A stretch of DNA of 64,000 bases from Nannobrachium achirus (taxonomy: Eukaryota; Chordata; Actinopteri; Myctophiformes; Myctophidae), in NCBI GenBank assembly GCA_963921795.1, contig OY997643.1, positions 13,155,043 through 13,219,042 on the forward strand, in the 5' to 3' direction. A model generated the notes under the pieces. It was not told the DNA's origin. It searched no databases and was given only the letters and a program-made list of their open reading frames with translations. Shown here piece after piece: positions 1 through 11,095 of the stretch. Position 1 is the stretch's first letter. Each line of letters begins with the position of its first letter. Position numbers and translations under genes: made by a program.

Positions 1-405
1 GCCCTGTTAGGAGATCCACACTAACAGAATCCATATATGATCCTACCGACAGCTGCTATAAGCCAACCCTGGCGATAAGGTCTGAGTCGAAGAAATGCTT
101 CTTTCCTGGCAAGAATTGCCCCTTTATACTGTAGGGCTCGTTTGTGTATTGTATGACATCACGCCACATCATCGGCTGAGGACTGTGTGATGTCATCATA
201 TCTCCATATATGGAGACATAAGTTGCTCATGCCCAAATATGGGCTGGTGAGGTCAGACTTAGTGTGATGCGTAGGTTATCTCCATATATGGAGATTCAAC
301 TTCAATGAGTAACCATGGCAAACTGTCAACTGCCCGTATGTCTTGATAATTGGTAAAACAAACTTTTGGCCTATTTGTGGAGATAAGCGACCAACGGTCG
401 CTTAT
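1..405. repeat. CArG-box-rich dispersed repeat, partial copy
   Basis: This is a partial copy of a repeat also seen at 10228-10836 and 48333-49255. Shared traits are CCATATATGG words (205-214 and 282-291), 'gatgtca' words and a GCGACC hairpin at its edge (near 379-404). CCATATATGG fits the SRF/CArG consensus CC(A/T)6GG. The left part is cut by the window edge, so its true start is unknown. Confidence 0.5.
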
Positions 406-647
406 CTCCCGATTAGCGAGTCTTACTGGTTATTATGTCTTGAAATAAAGTACACTGCTTTTACGTCCGTTCCCCTCCTTTTTATTATTTTTTGAGTGCT
501 CGGATCCTCCTTCTCTTTTTTCAAGTTTTATCCCACTGATCCTAGTAGCACCCACCACACGTTTTTAACTTTGCTGCTACCTCCTGAGCACCTAGTCTTT
601 CTTGTTCTCTGCCTGCCAAAATACATTTGAGTTTGAGTTGACAAAAT

Positions 648-890
648 CAACTGTAGATTTAGTCGACTAAAATCGTATGATATTTAGTCCACTAAAATTA
701 GACTAAAAATAAAATGTTCAGGTGACTCAATTATGACTAAAACTGAATGACATTTTATTCAAAAGAATATGACTAAAACTAAAACTTTTTAGGTGACTAA
801 ATTATGACTAAAACTAAATGACATTTTATTCAAAAGACTATGACTAAAACTAAATCAAAATTTGCTGTCAAAAACAACCCTGCATGACAT
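648..890. repeat. hAT-like repeat fragment rich in GACTAAAACTAA
   Basis: The stretch repeats 'gactaaaactaaa' with an internal tandem duplication of about 75 bp (second copy around 790-855) and starts near 'gttgacaaaatcaac'. A shorter relative lies at 19165-19290. The family resembles common fish hAT repeats, but neither terminal repeats nor a target duplication could be fixed. Confidence 0.4.
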
Positions 891-898
891 GGCAGGCA

Positions 899-1659
<761 letters not shown>

Positions 1660-1800
1660 AATCGTCACTGAAACCTCGTATCTCCAAGTTTCAAATGTAT
1701 AATTTCTTTTCGCAAAGCAAAGCCCTGCTTCATCATACAAGGCCGTTGCACAAAAGTAGTGAAAACAGCAGATCTACAAGCACACAACGCCTCGCACTGT
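1660..1800. repeat. Dispersed repeat ending in a half hairpin
   Basis: It shares long runs with 13850-13990, including the words for 'ctccaagtttcaaatg' and 'aaagccctgcttcatcat', and ends in a single arm of the dispersed hairpin (agcagatctacaagc, about 1769-1783). The partner arm is missing here but present at 13971-14016. A shorter relative lies at 58286-58400. Confidence 0.6.
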
Positions 1801-1837
1801 GGGTGCCATGGCAGTCCGAATTTGTTAAGAAAACTAT

Positions 1838-1882
1838 CCCCAACTCTAACCCTAACCTTAACCTCAGTAACCCTAACTAAAT
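1838..1882. repeat. Degenerate telomere-like CCCTAA words
   Basis: Several imperfect CCCTAAC/CTTAACC words occur in a row. This is much too short and degenerate to be a functional telomere; it may be an interstitial trace or chance low complexity. Confidence 0.35.
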
Positions 1883-2018
1883 TCGGACTAATGAACCTTC
1901 GGAACAATGAACCTTCGGAATTATGGGCAGTCCCCCAAAAGGTAACTCATGTACAGTAATTGGCCCACTGGCTTGTCACTTGTCATGATCTGAAATGGCA
2001 AATCTTTGAGTAGCAGCA

Positions 2019-2050
2019 GCGCTATAGAGAGAGATCTCTCTCTATAGCGC
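2019..2050. repeat. Perfect 32-bp palindrome without spacer
   Basis: The left half GCGCTATAGAGAGAGA is followed at once by its exact reverse complement. I see no mobile-element context around it. Confidence 0.9.
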
Positions 2051-2563
2051 GCAATGAGGGCCTCTCCAACTCTTTTTCCCGGGCTGAATCAGGGGCCCAG
2101 CATGTCCCTGTCCTCTGTTGCTGAGCTCCGTTTCCTCTCCAGATTTCCCCCCAGGCCGAGCCAGGGCGGGACTGTAAGAAAAATACATTATACTCCATCC
2201 TCTGTGCTCTGCCCAGTGCTCAGATTATCTCCCTTCGCATCGCATCGGGACCAGGGGCCACTGAGAAGTGAGAACAGAACAAAACAGGACTCCGGCAACA
2301 GTCAGCAACACCGCAACACGCTGGCCGACAACCAAAGCTAGATGCACAACCAAGAGTCATGGCTGTAGCAGAGAGAGGGCACTGAATAAAATATAGAGCC
2401 TGGAGGGTGCTGTGTGTGTGTACAGTACAGTGTGTGCCACACAGTTTGTGAATGTGCCCGGTTGGTAAGTGAGAGCAGAGAGGGAGAGAAAGAGGATGGG
2501 TCTGTCTGTCTGTCTGCGTGCATTGTGTGTGAAAAGGAGAGAAGTGTTAAATGAAGACTTTGT
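2051..2563. other. No recognisable gene or repeat
   Basis: Ordinary sequence with a short (TCTG)n stretch near 2500-2517. Minus-strand open frames here are short and show no domain. Confidence 0.5.
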
Positions 2564-2571
2564 TGCCCAGT

Positions 2572-3077
2572 TAGGGGTGGGCAATATGGACAAATACAAT
2601 ATCACAATATTCTTCCAAGCTGTATCACAATACACAATCTTATCACGATTCTTTTTCATGTTGGCTTTTATGGTTATTTTTTAAGTTACTTAACAGTACA
2701 ACCACTACAAAGGTAACACAAACTAAAATAAAAAGGAGTAACAGACCATTTAGACCAGTGGTCCTCAATGTGGGATCTAGGGACTCTCTGGGTTCCTTTT
2801 GGGAGGTCTAAAAGGACCCTTACGGCCACGGGTCCATTTGGTTTCATTTGTACACTGTTAAGGGGAGACCTTGACATTTAAAAGTTTGAGAACTACTAAT
2901 TTAGACGAAAATGCAGGTTTAAATGAATTCTGCAATGAATCTCTGTATTAACAATTCAATAGGATTCTTTATAAGGCTCCCTAAGTGTATCACAGTACAT
3001 ACGATATCTCTGAAAAGGCATGTCATGGAGACATTGTATCTCAACGATTTGTAATACCATATTGCCCACCCCTAGTA
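2572..3077. mobile_element. hAT-like MITE, TAGGGGTGGGCAATAT ends
   Basis: The inverted ends are TAGGGGTGGGCAATAT at the left and ATATTGCCCACCCCTA at the right. The 8-mer TGCCCAGT is present at 2564-2571 and again at 3078-3085, a hAT-type target duplication. There is no coding capacity. A smaller hAT-like element (2756-2898) is nested inside and is therefore younger. Confidence 0.8.
2756..2898. mobile_element. Short hAT-like MITE nested in a MITE
   Basis: It starts CAGTGGTCCTCAA and ends TTTGAGAACTACTA, and is flanked by the exact 8-bp duplication ATTTAGAC (2748-2755 and 2899-2906). It shares its ends and some internal sequence with 18267-18475. Confidence 0.85.
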
Positions 3078-3368
3078 TGCCCAGTCCTGTATGTGAGGGG
3101 CTTGGGTTGGGGGTGGGGGGACAATGATTTAACAGAATACAACATTATAACCAAGGCGTGAGGAGCTGAACAAGAGAGAGAGTGGGAAACAAATTAGCCT
3201 GCTTGAGTGCAGTGATGAAAAAGTGAGCAGGCACGGAACGCTATACAGCACGACAAGCCAAACACGGTCTATCTATATCGCACCCAAGCAAATGGCAAGA
3301 AGACACGATTAAACTTGATAAGGCTTCAGCAGGGATTAGCTACAGCCATCTGCACGTTTGCGTGCGCG

Positions 3369-3369
3369 T

Positions 3370-3425
<56 letters not shown>
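3369..3425. repeat. (GT)n microsatellite
   Basis: Pure GT repeat of about 55 bp. Confidence 0.95.
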
Positions 3426-3426
<1 letters not shown>

Positions 3427-3516
3427 AAGGGGGACACAAACAGAGGTCATACGGTACGTTTTTCAAGTTTACAGGCAGGAAAGGCACGGTTAGACCACAG
3501 TCTGCACCTTGTTAAC

Positions 3517-5523
3517 CAGGGTTCCTGCACCATTTTAAAAGTAAAATTTAAGACTTTTTAAGACCTTTTTAAGACCTCAACAAATGTAATTTAAGACCCA
3601 AATCGCCCTCCCGGGCCGTTCGCCCTACCTCACGCTCACCGCGATGGCGGTGGAGATGACGGAGGCGCGCCATCTCAGGCGACCTTGATCCACGTGAGAC
3701 ACTGCCGAGCGAGCTAAAGCAAGCGAGTAGCCATGTCGAGCGTTACCAAGGTCGCATGAGCCGACTCAGCGCAGTCCGAGTTATGTCACGATAGGGACAG
3801 AATAGTAAATAATTTCACCCCCGATTATCTTTACGCTGGATAGACACCCAGGGCGAACGGCTGGGAGGGAGAACAACAACTTGGGGATCGTGTGTGTATT
3901 CGGACAGCAGGTGGGTCAGCAGACCACCGTGGCCTGTCACCATTATTCAGAATTGGAGATGCACAATATTGTCTTTTGAAACCATAAACCCAGCTTCTGC
4001 AGTGAATTACAACTACAAGATGCTGTATTTACTGACTCATACATACAAGCAGCAAAATAAAATAAAATATTAATATACAATAAAAATATAATAAAGCCTA
4101 TGATATCCACGAGTTTCCTACACCCCATAGTGCATTGCGCAAGCGTCTGCACCGAGGTTCCGCCGCCGATTTACAAGCTCACAACGGGTTGCATCTGCGA
4201 CGCGACGTGAGCTTGTATGTCTGCTGTTAAACCCGGAAGTTTGGTCCTGATAGTCTCCAGTAAACTCCCGCGGAAACTTGTGGATACAGATCCAAATAGC
4301 CAAGTTAGGGACTTGTCTTAGAAGACAGGCATATTTCACAGCTGAGAATGCCACCCCTCAATGTTAATCTCAGACAGTCTGAGATCACTAGTCCTCCCCC
4401 AGAACGGACCCCCATGTAATCATAGTGAGATATCCACTTAAGTAGTGAATATTAGTAGGCCTATACATATGGGTCTTACATTGCTTCAGTTATAAAATCA
4501 AATTCTATACACCTACTTCTGGCGTTTTAATTGCTGAAATTGTACCCATCCTTTTCCAGTGCAAGTACAGCAAGTGTAATAAAATTATCAAAATCAGAGT
4601 TCCATATGCCCCCCCAAAAATCTCCTGAATTCTGACTGTCTAATGTTGGCAACCCTGGTCACCGAGTTAAATTATTATATTACTGAGTGAACGGGACTAA
4701 GTCAGGAGAGGGGATACGCGGTGTATTGATGAGCGTGTAGAACGTAAAAACGCTCGGTACAACAGCTGTTGTAAATCACAGATGATTGGTGGATTCTCCT
4801 CTTTGAAAACGGGCTGACTAATGACTTTATGACTGTCAGCTTCATTCTGTCTCACAGGCAGAAGAAGGAACGGGACAATATAGCCTTAGCATGTAGCTAG
4901 GCTAGCGAATTCCTCATGGTTGAGGAAAATCAACAAACATCGATTATGTCACATCCCCGCATCAATGCAGAATCGCGCACGGCCGCATCGCAAATTGTCT
5001 TAATCTAAAACTTTTTAAGAAGTCCACTCCACAGCCCACAAGCACAACTCCACTACACGCCAAGTGTGTTTACTTGTATGCTCTCTGTGCTCATTCACAG
5101 TGTCATGTGAGAGCGCTACGCTACATAACAGGGAGGGCAGTTGATGTGACGGTAGGCTAGGCAAAGGAGCGCTTGTTTTGTTGAAAAACTAAACTACCCT
5201 CTTCCGCATCCACATACATCACCACAGTACTGACACAACGGGCGGAGCCGAGAACAACACGCAAGCTCCTCTTCCCACTGACTGCTGCTCGCTTCAGCCT
5301 GTTAGCGGTCTCTCATCGTCTAATATTAATAAATCAAATAAACGAATCAAATGAATACGTACAAATGTTTATGGCTTAATTGTCCCATTAGCCTTAAAAA
5401 CATCATCTTCAAATTTAATACCTACGGTCAGATTTGGTCAAATTTAAGACTTTTTAAGACCTTAAATTCACGATTCTTTATTTAAGACAATTTAAGACTT
5501 TTTAAGGACCCGCGGGAACCCTG
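3517..5523. mobile_element. Non-autonomous hAT-like element, about 2 kb
   Basis: The ends are inverted: CAGGGTTCCTGC followed by AAGACTTTTTAAGACC words at the left, and the reverse complement ending GGGAACCCTG at the right. No transposase frame is visible. The inside has a degenerate dispersed hairpin at 4162-4227. A stretch near 4757-4860 also occurs at 43945-44015, inside another MITE. No exact target duplication could be set, only a shared GTTAA at the two ends. Confidence 0.65.
4162..4227. repeat. Degenerate dispersed hairpin (GATCTACAAGCTC type)
   Basis: Left arm 'gatttacaagctcacaac' and right arm 'gtgagcttgtatgtctgc' pair imperfectly around a GC-rich centre. It is a diverged copy of the palindrome found across the window. 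Confidence 0.6.
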
Positions 5524-5791
5524 TTAAATCTCAGAACTGTCTGTGGATGAGAGCACGAGCGTTGCAAGTAATTCAGAAGAGAGCAAGAGAGAAGAGAGTC
5601 TATGGCAGAAAAAATGATTAGCCCGTGTGTGATCAGGGATTTTCTCTGGGCAGTCAGTGGCTTTGATGTTCTGTCCACCACCGACTTATCCTATTTCAAA
5701 AGAAACGCTCTGTCTTACTGGCCTGGTCCCTCCAGGGGGAGGAAGCAGCAATGCTTGTAGTACAACGACATAAGCTTGCATATGTCGATGA

Positions 5792-6247
5792 TAGGGATGG
5801 TATGAACATTTCATATCGTGATTATCGTGACCGAAGAAATCGCGATTTATGATATTAAATCGCAATAATCAAAAAATCCCTAACATCCATTATACTGGGG
5901 TGGAACATTTGTCAAAAAATAGCAGCTCACACAACGTGTCGCGTTGTGAGCTTGTAGATCAGCAGTTTTTTGGTAGAGAGTGAAAAAAAAATCAAGTACG
6001 TATATTATGTAAGCCATTTACCACGAGAGGGAGTGGGTTGTTGGCTGATTTACCTCCGTTTCAGGGTTGTGGCACAAGACGAAGGCGAGTGCCACAACCC
6101 TGAAACAGTGGTAAATCAGCTCGTCAAATAAAAGGTGAATTGATCCCAGTGCATGACAGAGGACGATATCACGATGAATTAAATCTCCACGATACGATTA
6201 TCTTGAGTGTTTTTAATCACGATAATATCACTTATCGTCCCATCCCT
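5792..6247. mobile_element. hAT-like MITE, TAGGGATGGG...CCCATCCCTA
   Basis: Same family as 22728-23150 and 49726-50138. The inverted ends are TAGGGATGG and CCCATCCCTA, and the inner sequence is rich in ATCG words. The flanks gtcgatga and gtcaatgg agree at 6 of 8 positions, as expected of an old 8-bp duplication. It contains a dispersed hairpin (5913-5974) and a copy-specific palindrome (6047-6121). Confidence 0.75.
6047..6121. repeat. Long inverted repeat, arms about 32 bp
   Basis: The left arm has GCTGATTTACC then GTTTCAGGGTTGTGGCAC; the right arm is its reverse complement with a 3-nt mismatch block. The loop is short. The two other long copies of the host MITE family lack it. Confidence 0.85.
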
Positions 6248-6268
6248 AGTCAATGGTGTATGTATATA

Positions 6269-6269
<1 letters not shown>

Positions 6270-6306
<37 letters not shown>

Positions 6307-6312
6307 TGTGTG

Positions 6313-6352
<40 letters not shown>

Positions 6353-6362
6353 TGTGTGCGTC
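6270..6362. repeat. (GT)n / (GCGT)n compound microsatellite
   Basis: A GT tract passes into GCGT units. On the minus strand, where the adjacent exon is read, it appears as a (CA)/(GCAC) tract starting about 13 nt after the splice donor. Confidence 0.95.
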
Positions 6363-6375
6363 CGCTCTAACTGAC

Positions 6376-6517
6376 CGAGTCTCTTTGCGGCCTCCAGGGC
6401 GTCGGACGCCGTCCCGGCCACGTAGAAGCGCTGCACGGCCACGCCGCTCTCCTGCATCAGCTTCTTGCTCTGGTACTCCTGCAGGTTGAGCCATCTCCGG
6501 GGACTCAGCCGCGCACA
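6376..6517 (-). CDS. suclg2: suclg2 exon: succinyl-CoA synthetase beta subunit, GTP-specific (partial gene)
   Basis: Read on the minus strand, this exon encodes a segment with RRWLNLQEYQSKKLM followed by a VQRFYVAGTASDALEAAKRL-like run. This matches the start of the mature GTP-specific succinyl-CoA ligase beta subunit (SUCLG2), where an ATP-grasp domain begins. The enzyme is mitochondrial and interconverts succinyl-CoA and GDP/Pi with succinate and GTP in the citric acid cycle, paired with the alpha subunit SUCLG1. The acceptor is clear: a pyrimidine-rich tract and CAG ending at 6518. The donor is G|GTCAGT at 6376/6375, giving a 142-nt exon that starts in phase 0 and ends in phase 1. In the known gene this corresponds to exon 2, after the exon with the targeting peptide. 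I could not find exon 1 (expected at higher coordinates) or exon 3 (expected lower). The close paralogue SUCLA2 is less likely because of the RRWLNLQEYQSKKLM wording, recalled from memory rather than aligned. Confidence 0.88.
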
Positions 6518-6603
6518 CTGCAGCGGGGAAAACACAACAGCAAGGGGTTAAAGACAAAAAGATCCCACACCATGTCCCAATATGTGATTTTTAAAACATG
6601 GCG

Positions 6604-6890
6604 CACGCAGCGCAGAACCAATATTTGAGCTGTTTCCCTGAAAAGTTCTGAACTGCCTTCACTGAGGGCGCTTTTCGACCGGCAAAGAACTGGTTCGGGT
6701 TCTTTCTCCCGCCTATGGGATGAACCAGAGGTGAGTTTTTCCACCGAGAACCGGGAGTTGGTTCCGAACCGTAAAAGTTGGTTCGGAACGGCAACCACCA
6801 AATCCTTGGTTTTTCCAGTGAACCACCATCTGAACTGGGGGACAATGGTTCTGGTTCAATGACCCCCAAAATAATCATGTTTTAACTGGG
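6604..6890. repeat. Degenerate MITE-like repeat with GGTTCGGAACC words
   Basis: The stretch has 'gggcgcttttcgaccggc' and repeated words such as gttggttccgaacc and gttggttcggaacgg in both senses, typical of a fish hAT family with GGCGCTTTTCC ends. The ends and target duplication are not clear. Confidence 0.35.
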
Positions 6891-6899
6891 GACCACCCC

Positions 6900-7156
6900 A
6901 CCCTGACGAGCACGTTGCGAGGTGTTGTGAGCATGTAGATCTGCTATTTTCACAATTTCTGCCTCTAATATTTGGCCAATGTTTAATTTGTCATTTCAGA
7001 GGTATTAACAAAATCAATAACCAAAGACAATCCATAGCTATTTTTTTTCCAGGACCTTCCAGGACCCTTGATCAATTCCAAAACTTTTCCACTACTGGAA
7101 AAGTATTTTTCTAATTTCAAAATATTTCCAGGAATGTCATGACCGTGGGAACCTGT
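6900..7156. repeat. hAT-like end fragment with half hairpin
   Basis: A single hairpin arm (gtgagcatgtagatctgctatttt, about 6927-6950) lies near the left edge, and the right edge reads like a CAGGTTCCCACGGTCATGAC end in reverse. No paired end was found. Confidence 0.4.
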
Positions 7157-7475
7157 GAGTTAGTGAGTTGTACAGTTGTACACTGTAGACTTTCCCCCCC
7201 CACGCATGCAATATAGTAAAAAAAACATTTCAGTTCTCGAGGGATCCATAGTAGGGAGACAGCTGTGAGGAAATCACACACAAAATGTTGAATTATCTTC
7301 TCTCTCTCCGACATGACATTCCCTTCCGGCCCACGTGTGGCAGGCCGTTAGGCATAACACGAGGGACACACACACACATGCAAAGAAGAAAACAGTGTCA
7401 AATACCTGCCTGTGTGTGTATGGACTAACATGTATCCCCCCCTTACTCCCCCTCCCATATCTCCATTCCCAGCAT

Positions 7476-8159
7476 CAGGGGCGTCACAAGCGGGGGGGGG
7501 AAAGTGGGACTGAGTTACCAGGGCCCAAGGTGGAGGAAGGGCCTTCATTGTTTTATACTTTAGCTATTGAAAAATAGCAGATATAGAAGCTCACAGTGCA
7601 GCACTGCGAGCTAGTCATGAAAATTGTGTGCAAATCTTTGAATATATGTATTTTTAAAGCAAACATTTGTAACTCAAATTTTGCTTCTGGTTGGTCCCTG
7701 GTACTAAATATTTTGAGATGGGGGTCCGTGGCCAAATAGACATTTTGGGGGTCTTTCACATGAAAACGTTTGAGCACCACTGACATGACCTTTTCCAAAA
7801 ACCTTAGAAGAATTTGAAATATTCAAAGACTTGTAACAATTTTCACGATAAAAACAAAATAGCAGATCTCCCCCTATTTATATTGTCTGTATTATCGTTT
7901 ACAAGCACAATTATTCACGTGTGGCAAGATCGTGGTTCCACTAGTTTTACTAGTAGGCTAGTGTAGGCTTAGAAGCCTTTTCAGAAGTTCATTTAATGTT
8001 TTCCATTTAATGATTTCCTTTATCGTCATCTTGCGCTAATGCACACAACTGTTTTCGCCAGTTGCGTGCATTAGCCCCCTCCCCCTATGAAGAACATTGA
8101 CGGGGGGCCCCGCAGTGAATCCTTGTACCCAGGGCCCAGAGTTTGGTGCGACACCCCTG
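7476..8159. mobile_element. hAT-like MITE with CAGGGGCGTC ends, containing a TTAA-MITE fragment
   Basis: The left end is CAGGGGCGTCACAAGCG; the right end is GGTGCGACACCCCTG. The flanks cccagcat and cccagtat differ at one base, as in an 8-bp duplication. At about 7545-7800 it contains a fragment of the hairpin-bearing TTAA-MITE family (shared 'gatgggggtccgtggcc'). Confidence 0.6.
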
Positions 8160-8331
8160 CCCCAGTATTATCTCTCCCTGGCTCTCTCCTCCTCCTCTCC
8201 CACTGTAATGAGACAGGCAGACATGCAGGCCCAGGCTGCTGCTGCTCGCGGAGCTGTGTGCCCCGTCAGCAGACACACACGGGGCCCCCGTCAGCTCCAG
8301 CTGTTACCTCTATTAAAAAGACATTGGCGTT

Positions 8332-8938
8332 TTAACCCGTTCAGAACGGGGTACACATTATGTGTATCGTTATTTTATGCTTTAACTGTTGAAAAACAGC
8401 AGATATACAAGCTCACAGCGCGGCACCGAGTGCCGCGCTGCGAGCTTGTAGATCTGCTATTTTTGAAAAATCGTGAAGATTTGAATTTTCTTGACCCGAT
8501 TCTATAAGTGTCTTTTGAATGCTTCTAAGATTTTTTGAAAAACCTATGTTTCTGTGTCAGCAATCTGGCCGTTCATCGTCAAAGAAAAGGTCCTTTTCAT
8601 TTAACTGGAGCTCAGTTAGTCTGTTCTTGAGAGACTACTATGTCAGTGGTTCTCAAATCTTTTCATGTGAAGGACCCCCACAATGATATGTATTCGGCCA
8701 CGGACCTGCGTCGCAAAATATTTAGTTCCAGGGACCACCCAGAAGCAAAATTTGAGTTACAAACGTTCGCTTTGAAAATACATATATTCAAAGATTTGCA
8801 CACATTTTCACAACTTTTTTCAAAAATAGCAGATCTACAAGCTCGCAGCACGGCACTCGGTGCCGCGCTGTGAGCTTGTAGATCTGCTATGTTTCACTGG
8901 TTAAAGCATTCAATAATTCTAGGCCCTAAATGGGTTAA
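8332..8938. mobile_element. TTAA-flanked MITE (piggyBac-like), copy 1
   Basis: TTAA lies at 8332-8335 and 8935-8938, with inner ends CCCGTTCAGAACGGGG and CCTAAATGGG. Two dispersed hairpins sit about 60-70 bp from each end. The middle holds a fossil hAT end (cagtggttctcaaa). It is in reverse orientation relative to most copies. Confidence 0.85.
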
Positions 8939-9245
8939 TGTGACAGAGAGACACGGGTTGCGTTAAGGTTAGATTTCCCCCCTCAGCGCCATCCCCGTGC
9001 GCATGTACTCCTGTGTGTGCATGTGTGTGTTTTGTGAGTGTGTGTGTGTGTGTGTGCGTGCTGTCGTGTGTGTGCGTGCGTGCGTGGCTGCGTGCACATG
9101 CTCACACAGTGAAGATGGGAGTTCGTAAATAACACAATTCAAAATCGTGTATTTTCCAACTTAATGGAACAGAGTGCCCGGGTTGCCTTACGTGGCAATA
9201 AAATAAGTATTGGGTGTCGTATTGCTGAGCTAAGTAGAGAGGAAC

Positions 9246-9772
9246 TTAACCCGTTTAGGCATAGGGTTATTGAATGCTTTAAATGTTGAAAAAATAGCAG
9301 ATATACAAGCTCGCAGCGCGGCACCGAGTGCTGCGCTGCGAGCTTGTAGATCTGCCATTTTTAAAAAATCTTGAAAATGTGTGCAATTTTTTCAAATATA
9401 TATTTTTCAGAGCAAACTTTTGTAACTCAAATCTCTGCTTCTGCGGGGTCCCTGGAACAACATATTTTGAGATGGGGGGTCTACGGCCAAATCATTTTGG
9501 GGGGTCCTTGACATGAAAAAGTTTGAGAACGACTGATTTATAGAGAAAGGATTTAGAAGTCGGGTCAAAGATCGGGTCAAAGATATTCAAAGACTTGCAC
9601 ACATTCTCACGATTTTTTCAAAAATAGCAGATCTACAAGCTCGCAGCGCGGCACTCGGTGCCGCGGTGTGAGCTTGTATATCTGCTATTTTTCAATAGTT
9701 TAAAGCATAAAACAATGGTTAAAGTGGTTCAAATCTAACGCAACTTGCGCGTTCCAGGTCTTTGAGCGTTAA
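9246..9772. mobile_element. TTAA-flanked MITE (piggyBac-like), copy 2, subfamily B
   Basis: TTAA lies at 9246-9249 and 9769-9772. Subfamily B has the 'gatttagaaagg/aagtcgggtcaaag' middle and a distinct right end that reads GTTAGATTT...AACGC around a CGC-rich hairpin. Both end hairpins are present; the left one is nearly perfect. Confidence 0.8.
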
Positions 9773-10227
9773 CTCAGCTATATTGCACTGCTGTGGTTGA
9801 GTTACATCAGTTAGCCTGGATCTCTCCGTACCACATGTTGTGTGGAAGGGACGGCCAATGGGAACAGCTGCCCTAGCCAGATCCAGAGTGATCGTTTAAC
9901 CCTCGAGTGTGAAAACAGACCCGCGAGGGTCACGCTAAGAGATAAATCAACACTCAGGACTTTCACAGTGTATCAAGTGTTGTCACCCATCGCAGATTAG
10001 TGTGCGAGAGACGAGAGGATATCTTGGCTGGGGGCCTATGTAGTCTTGTGTGATGCCATCTGTTTTTGTAATACTGGCAAGCCAATGGGATATTGGCCTT
10101 AAAGTGGAAACGCCACCAGTTCTCAATATCACATGTCTTGTTAACTGGAAGTTTGGTTTTAATCAGAATGTAATGCAAGTAAATCTTAAGCACTGGTTTT
10201 TCACCATGCATATCATTTCATATACTA
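9773..10227. other. No recognisable gene or repeat
   Basis: Ordinary unique-looking sequence; the short open frames on both strands overlap one another and show no domain. Confidence 0.5.
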
Positions 10228-10836
10228 GTACGACGCCTCAGGGCGACATGCGACCTCGCCGTAAAGGGTGAGGTCGCACCAATTCTTGGCTATCTGGCCA
10301 GTGATGTTTATCAGACCAGTTACCCATATATGGAGACCCCTGGTACCCATAATGGAGATCCATGTACTGTATATGGAGATATGCTGTGGGAGCCCAAACA
10401 TGCTTACTCAGTTATTCGTTATGTTGTCGCTATGATGTCTATGACATCTGACATCATACAACTTTATGCCCATACATGGAGATCCCTATGTGTAGAACCA
10501 GCAGTTAGTGTGGCTGATGTGGCCTCCATATATGGGCATTCCCATATGAAGTCCTGTTAGATATGGGCTTAATATTGATGACATAAGGGAACTCCATATA
10601 TGGGCATAAAAGGGATACTGTTAGTGGGACATCAAAGTGAAGCCAGAGCGTGATGTCAGAGAGGCAACCCCATTCTGTTAGAGTGGTTCCCCTGACAACA
10701 CAGTGACGTCGGAGCATGATGTCAGAGCGACAAACCCATAGAACCAGTGCCAGGCGTGACCTACAGAGATACGCGGATAGCCGGATACGCGGACAAGATG
10801 TGCCGGTTTTCATAGTTAACTGTGACCTACGGTAGC
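10228..10836. repeat. CArG-box-rich dispersed repeat, full-length-looking copy
   Basis: It runs from 'acgcctcagggcgacatgcg' to a GCGACC-like edge and holds CCATATATGG or very close words near 10324, 10528 and 10591. It aligns over most of its length with 48333-49255, which carries a hAT insertion that this copy lacks. No transposon ends were recognised. Confidence 0.65.
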
Positions 10837-10914
10837 AATTACAGGTCTCATCTCATCAGCAGTTGTTTTCTATCTCAGGTCCACAGTTGGGAGTTATGAA
10901 TGTCAATTTCACTG

Positions 10915-11095
10915 TTGGGTGCCCACTGGCCTACCGGTCCAGCCGCATACCACATAGGCTCTGATGCCTGACAGTGTGTCGCAGGTTCGAGTCCCGATCC
11001 CGAAGACCTTCGCTGCGTGTCACTCGGACTCTTTCCCCATTTCCTGTCAGTCTACTGTCCTATCAATAAAAGGCATAAAAGCCCCAAAACAAATC
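10915..11095 (+). mobile_element. tRNA-derived SINE, copy 1
   Basis: A tRNA-like head has an A-box-like 'tggcctaccggtcca' region and a B box GGTTCGAGTCCCG near 10984-10996. It is followed by a shared non-tRNA body and tail ('tcctatcaataaaaggc'). The same unit recurs at 43545-43735. Confidence 0.8.

Noticed and set aside
1838-1882. Telomere or internal chromosome-fusion scar
   Set aside because: The CCCTAA words are too few and too degenerate to support it.
10984-10996. Stand-alone tRNA gene
   Set aside because: The B box lies in a degenerate tRNA-like head followed by a shared non-tRNA body and tail, and the unit recurs at 43545, so it is a SINE.
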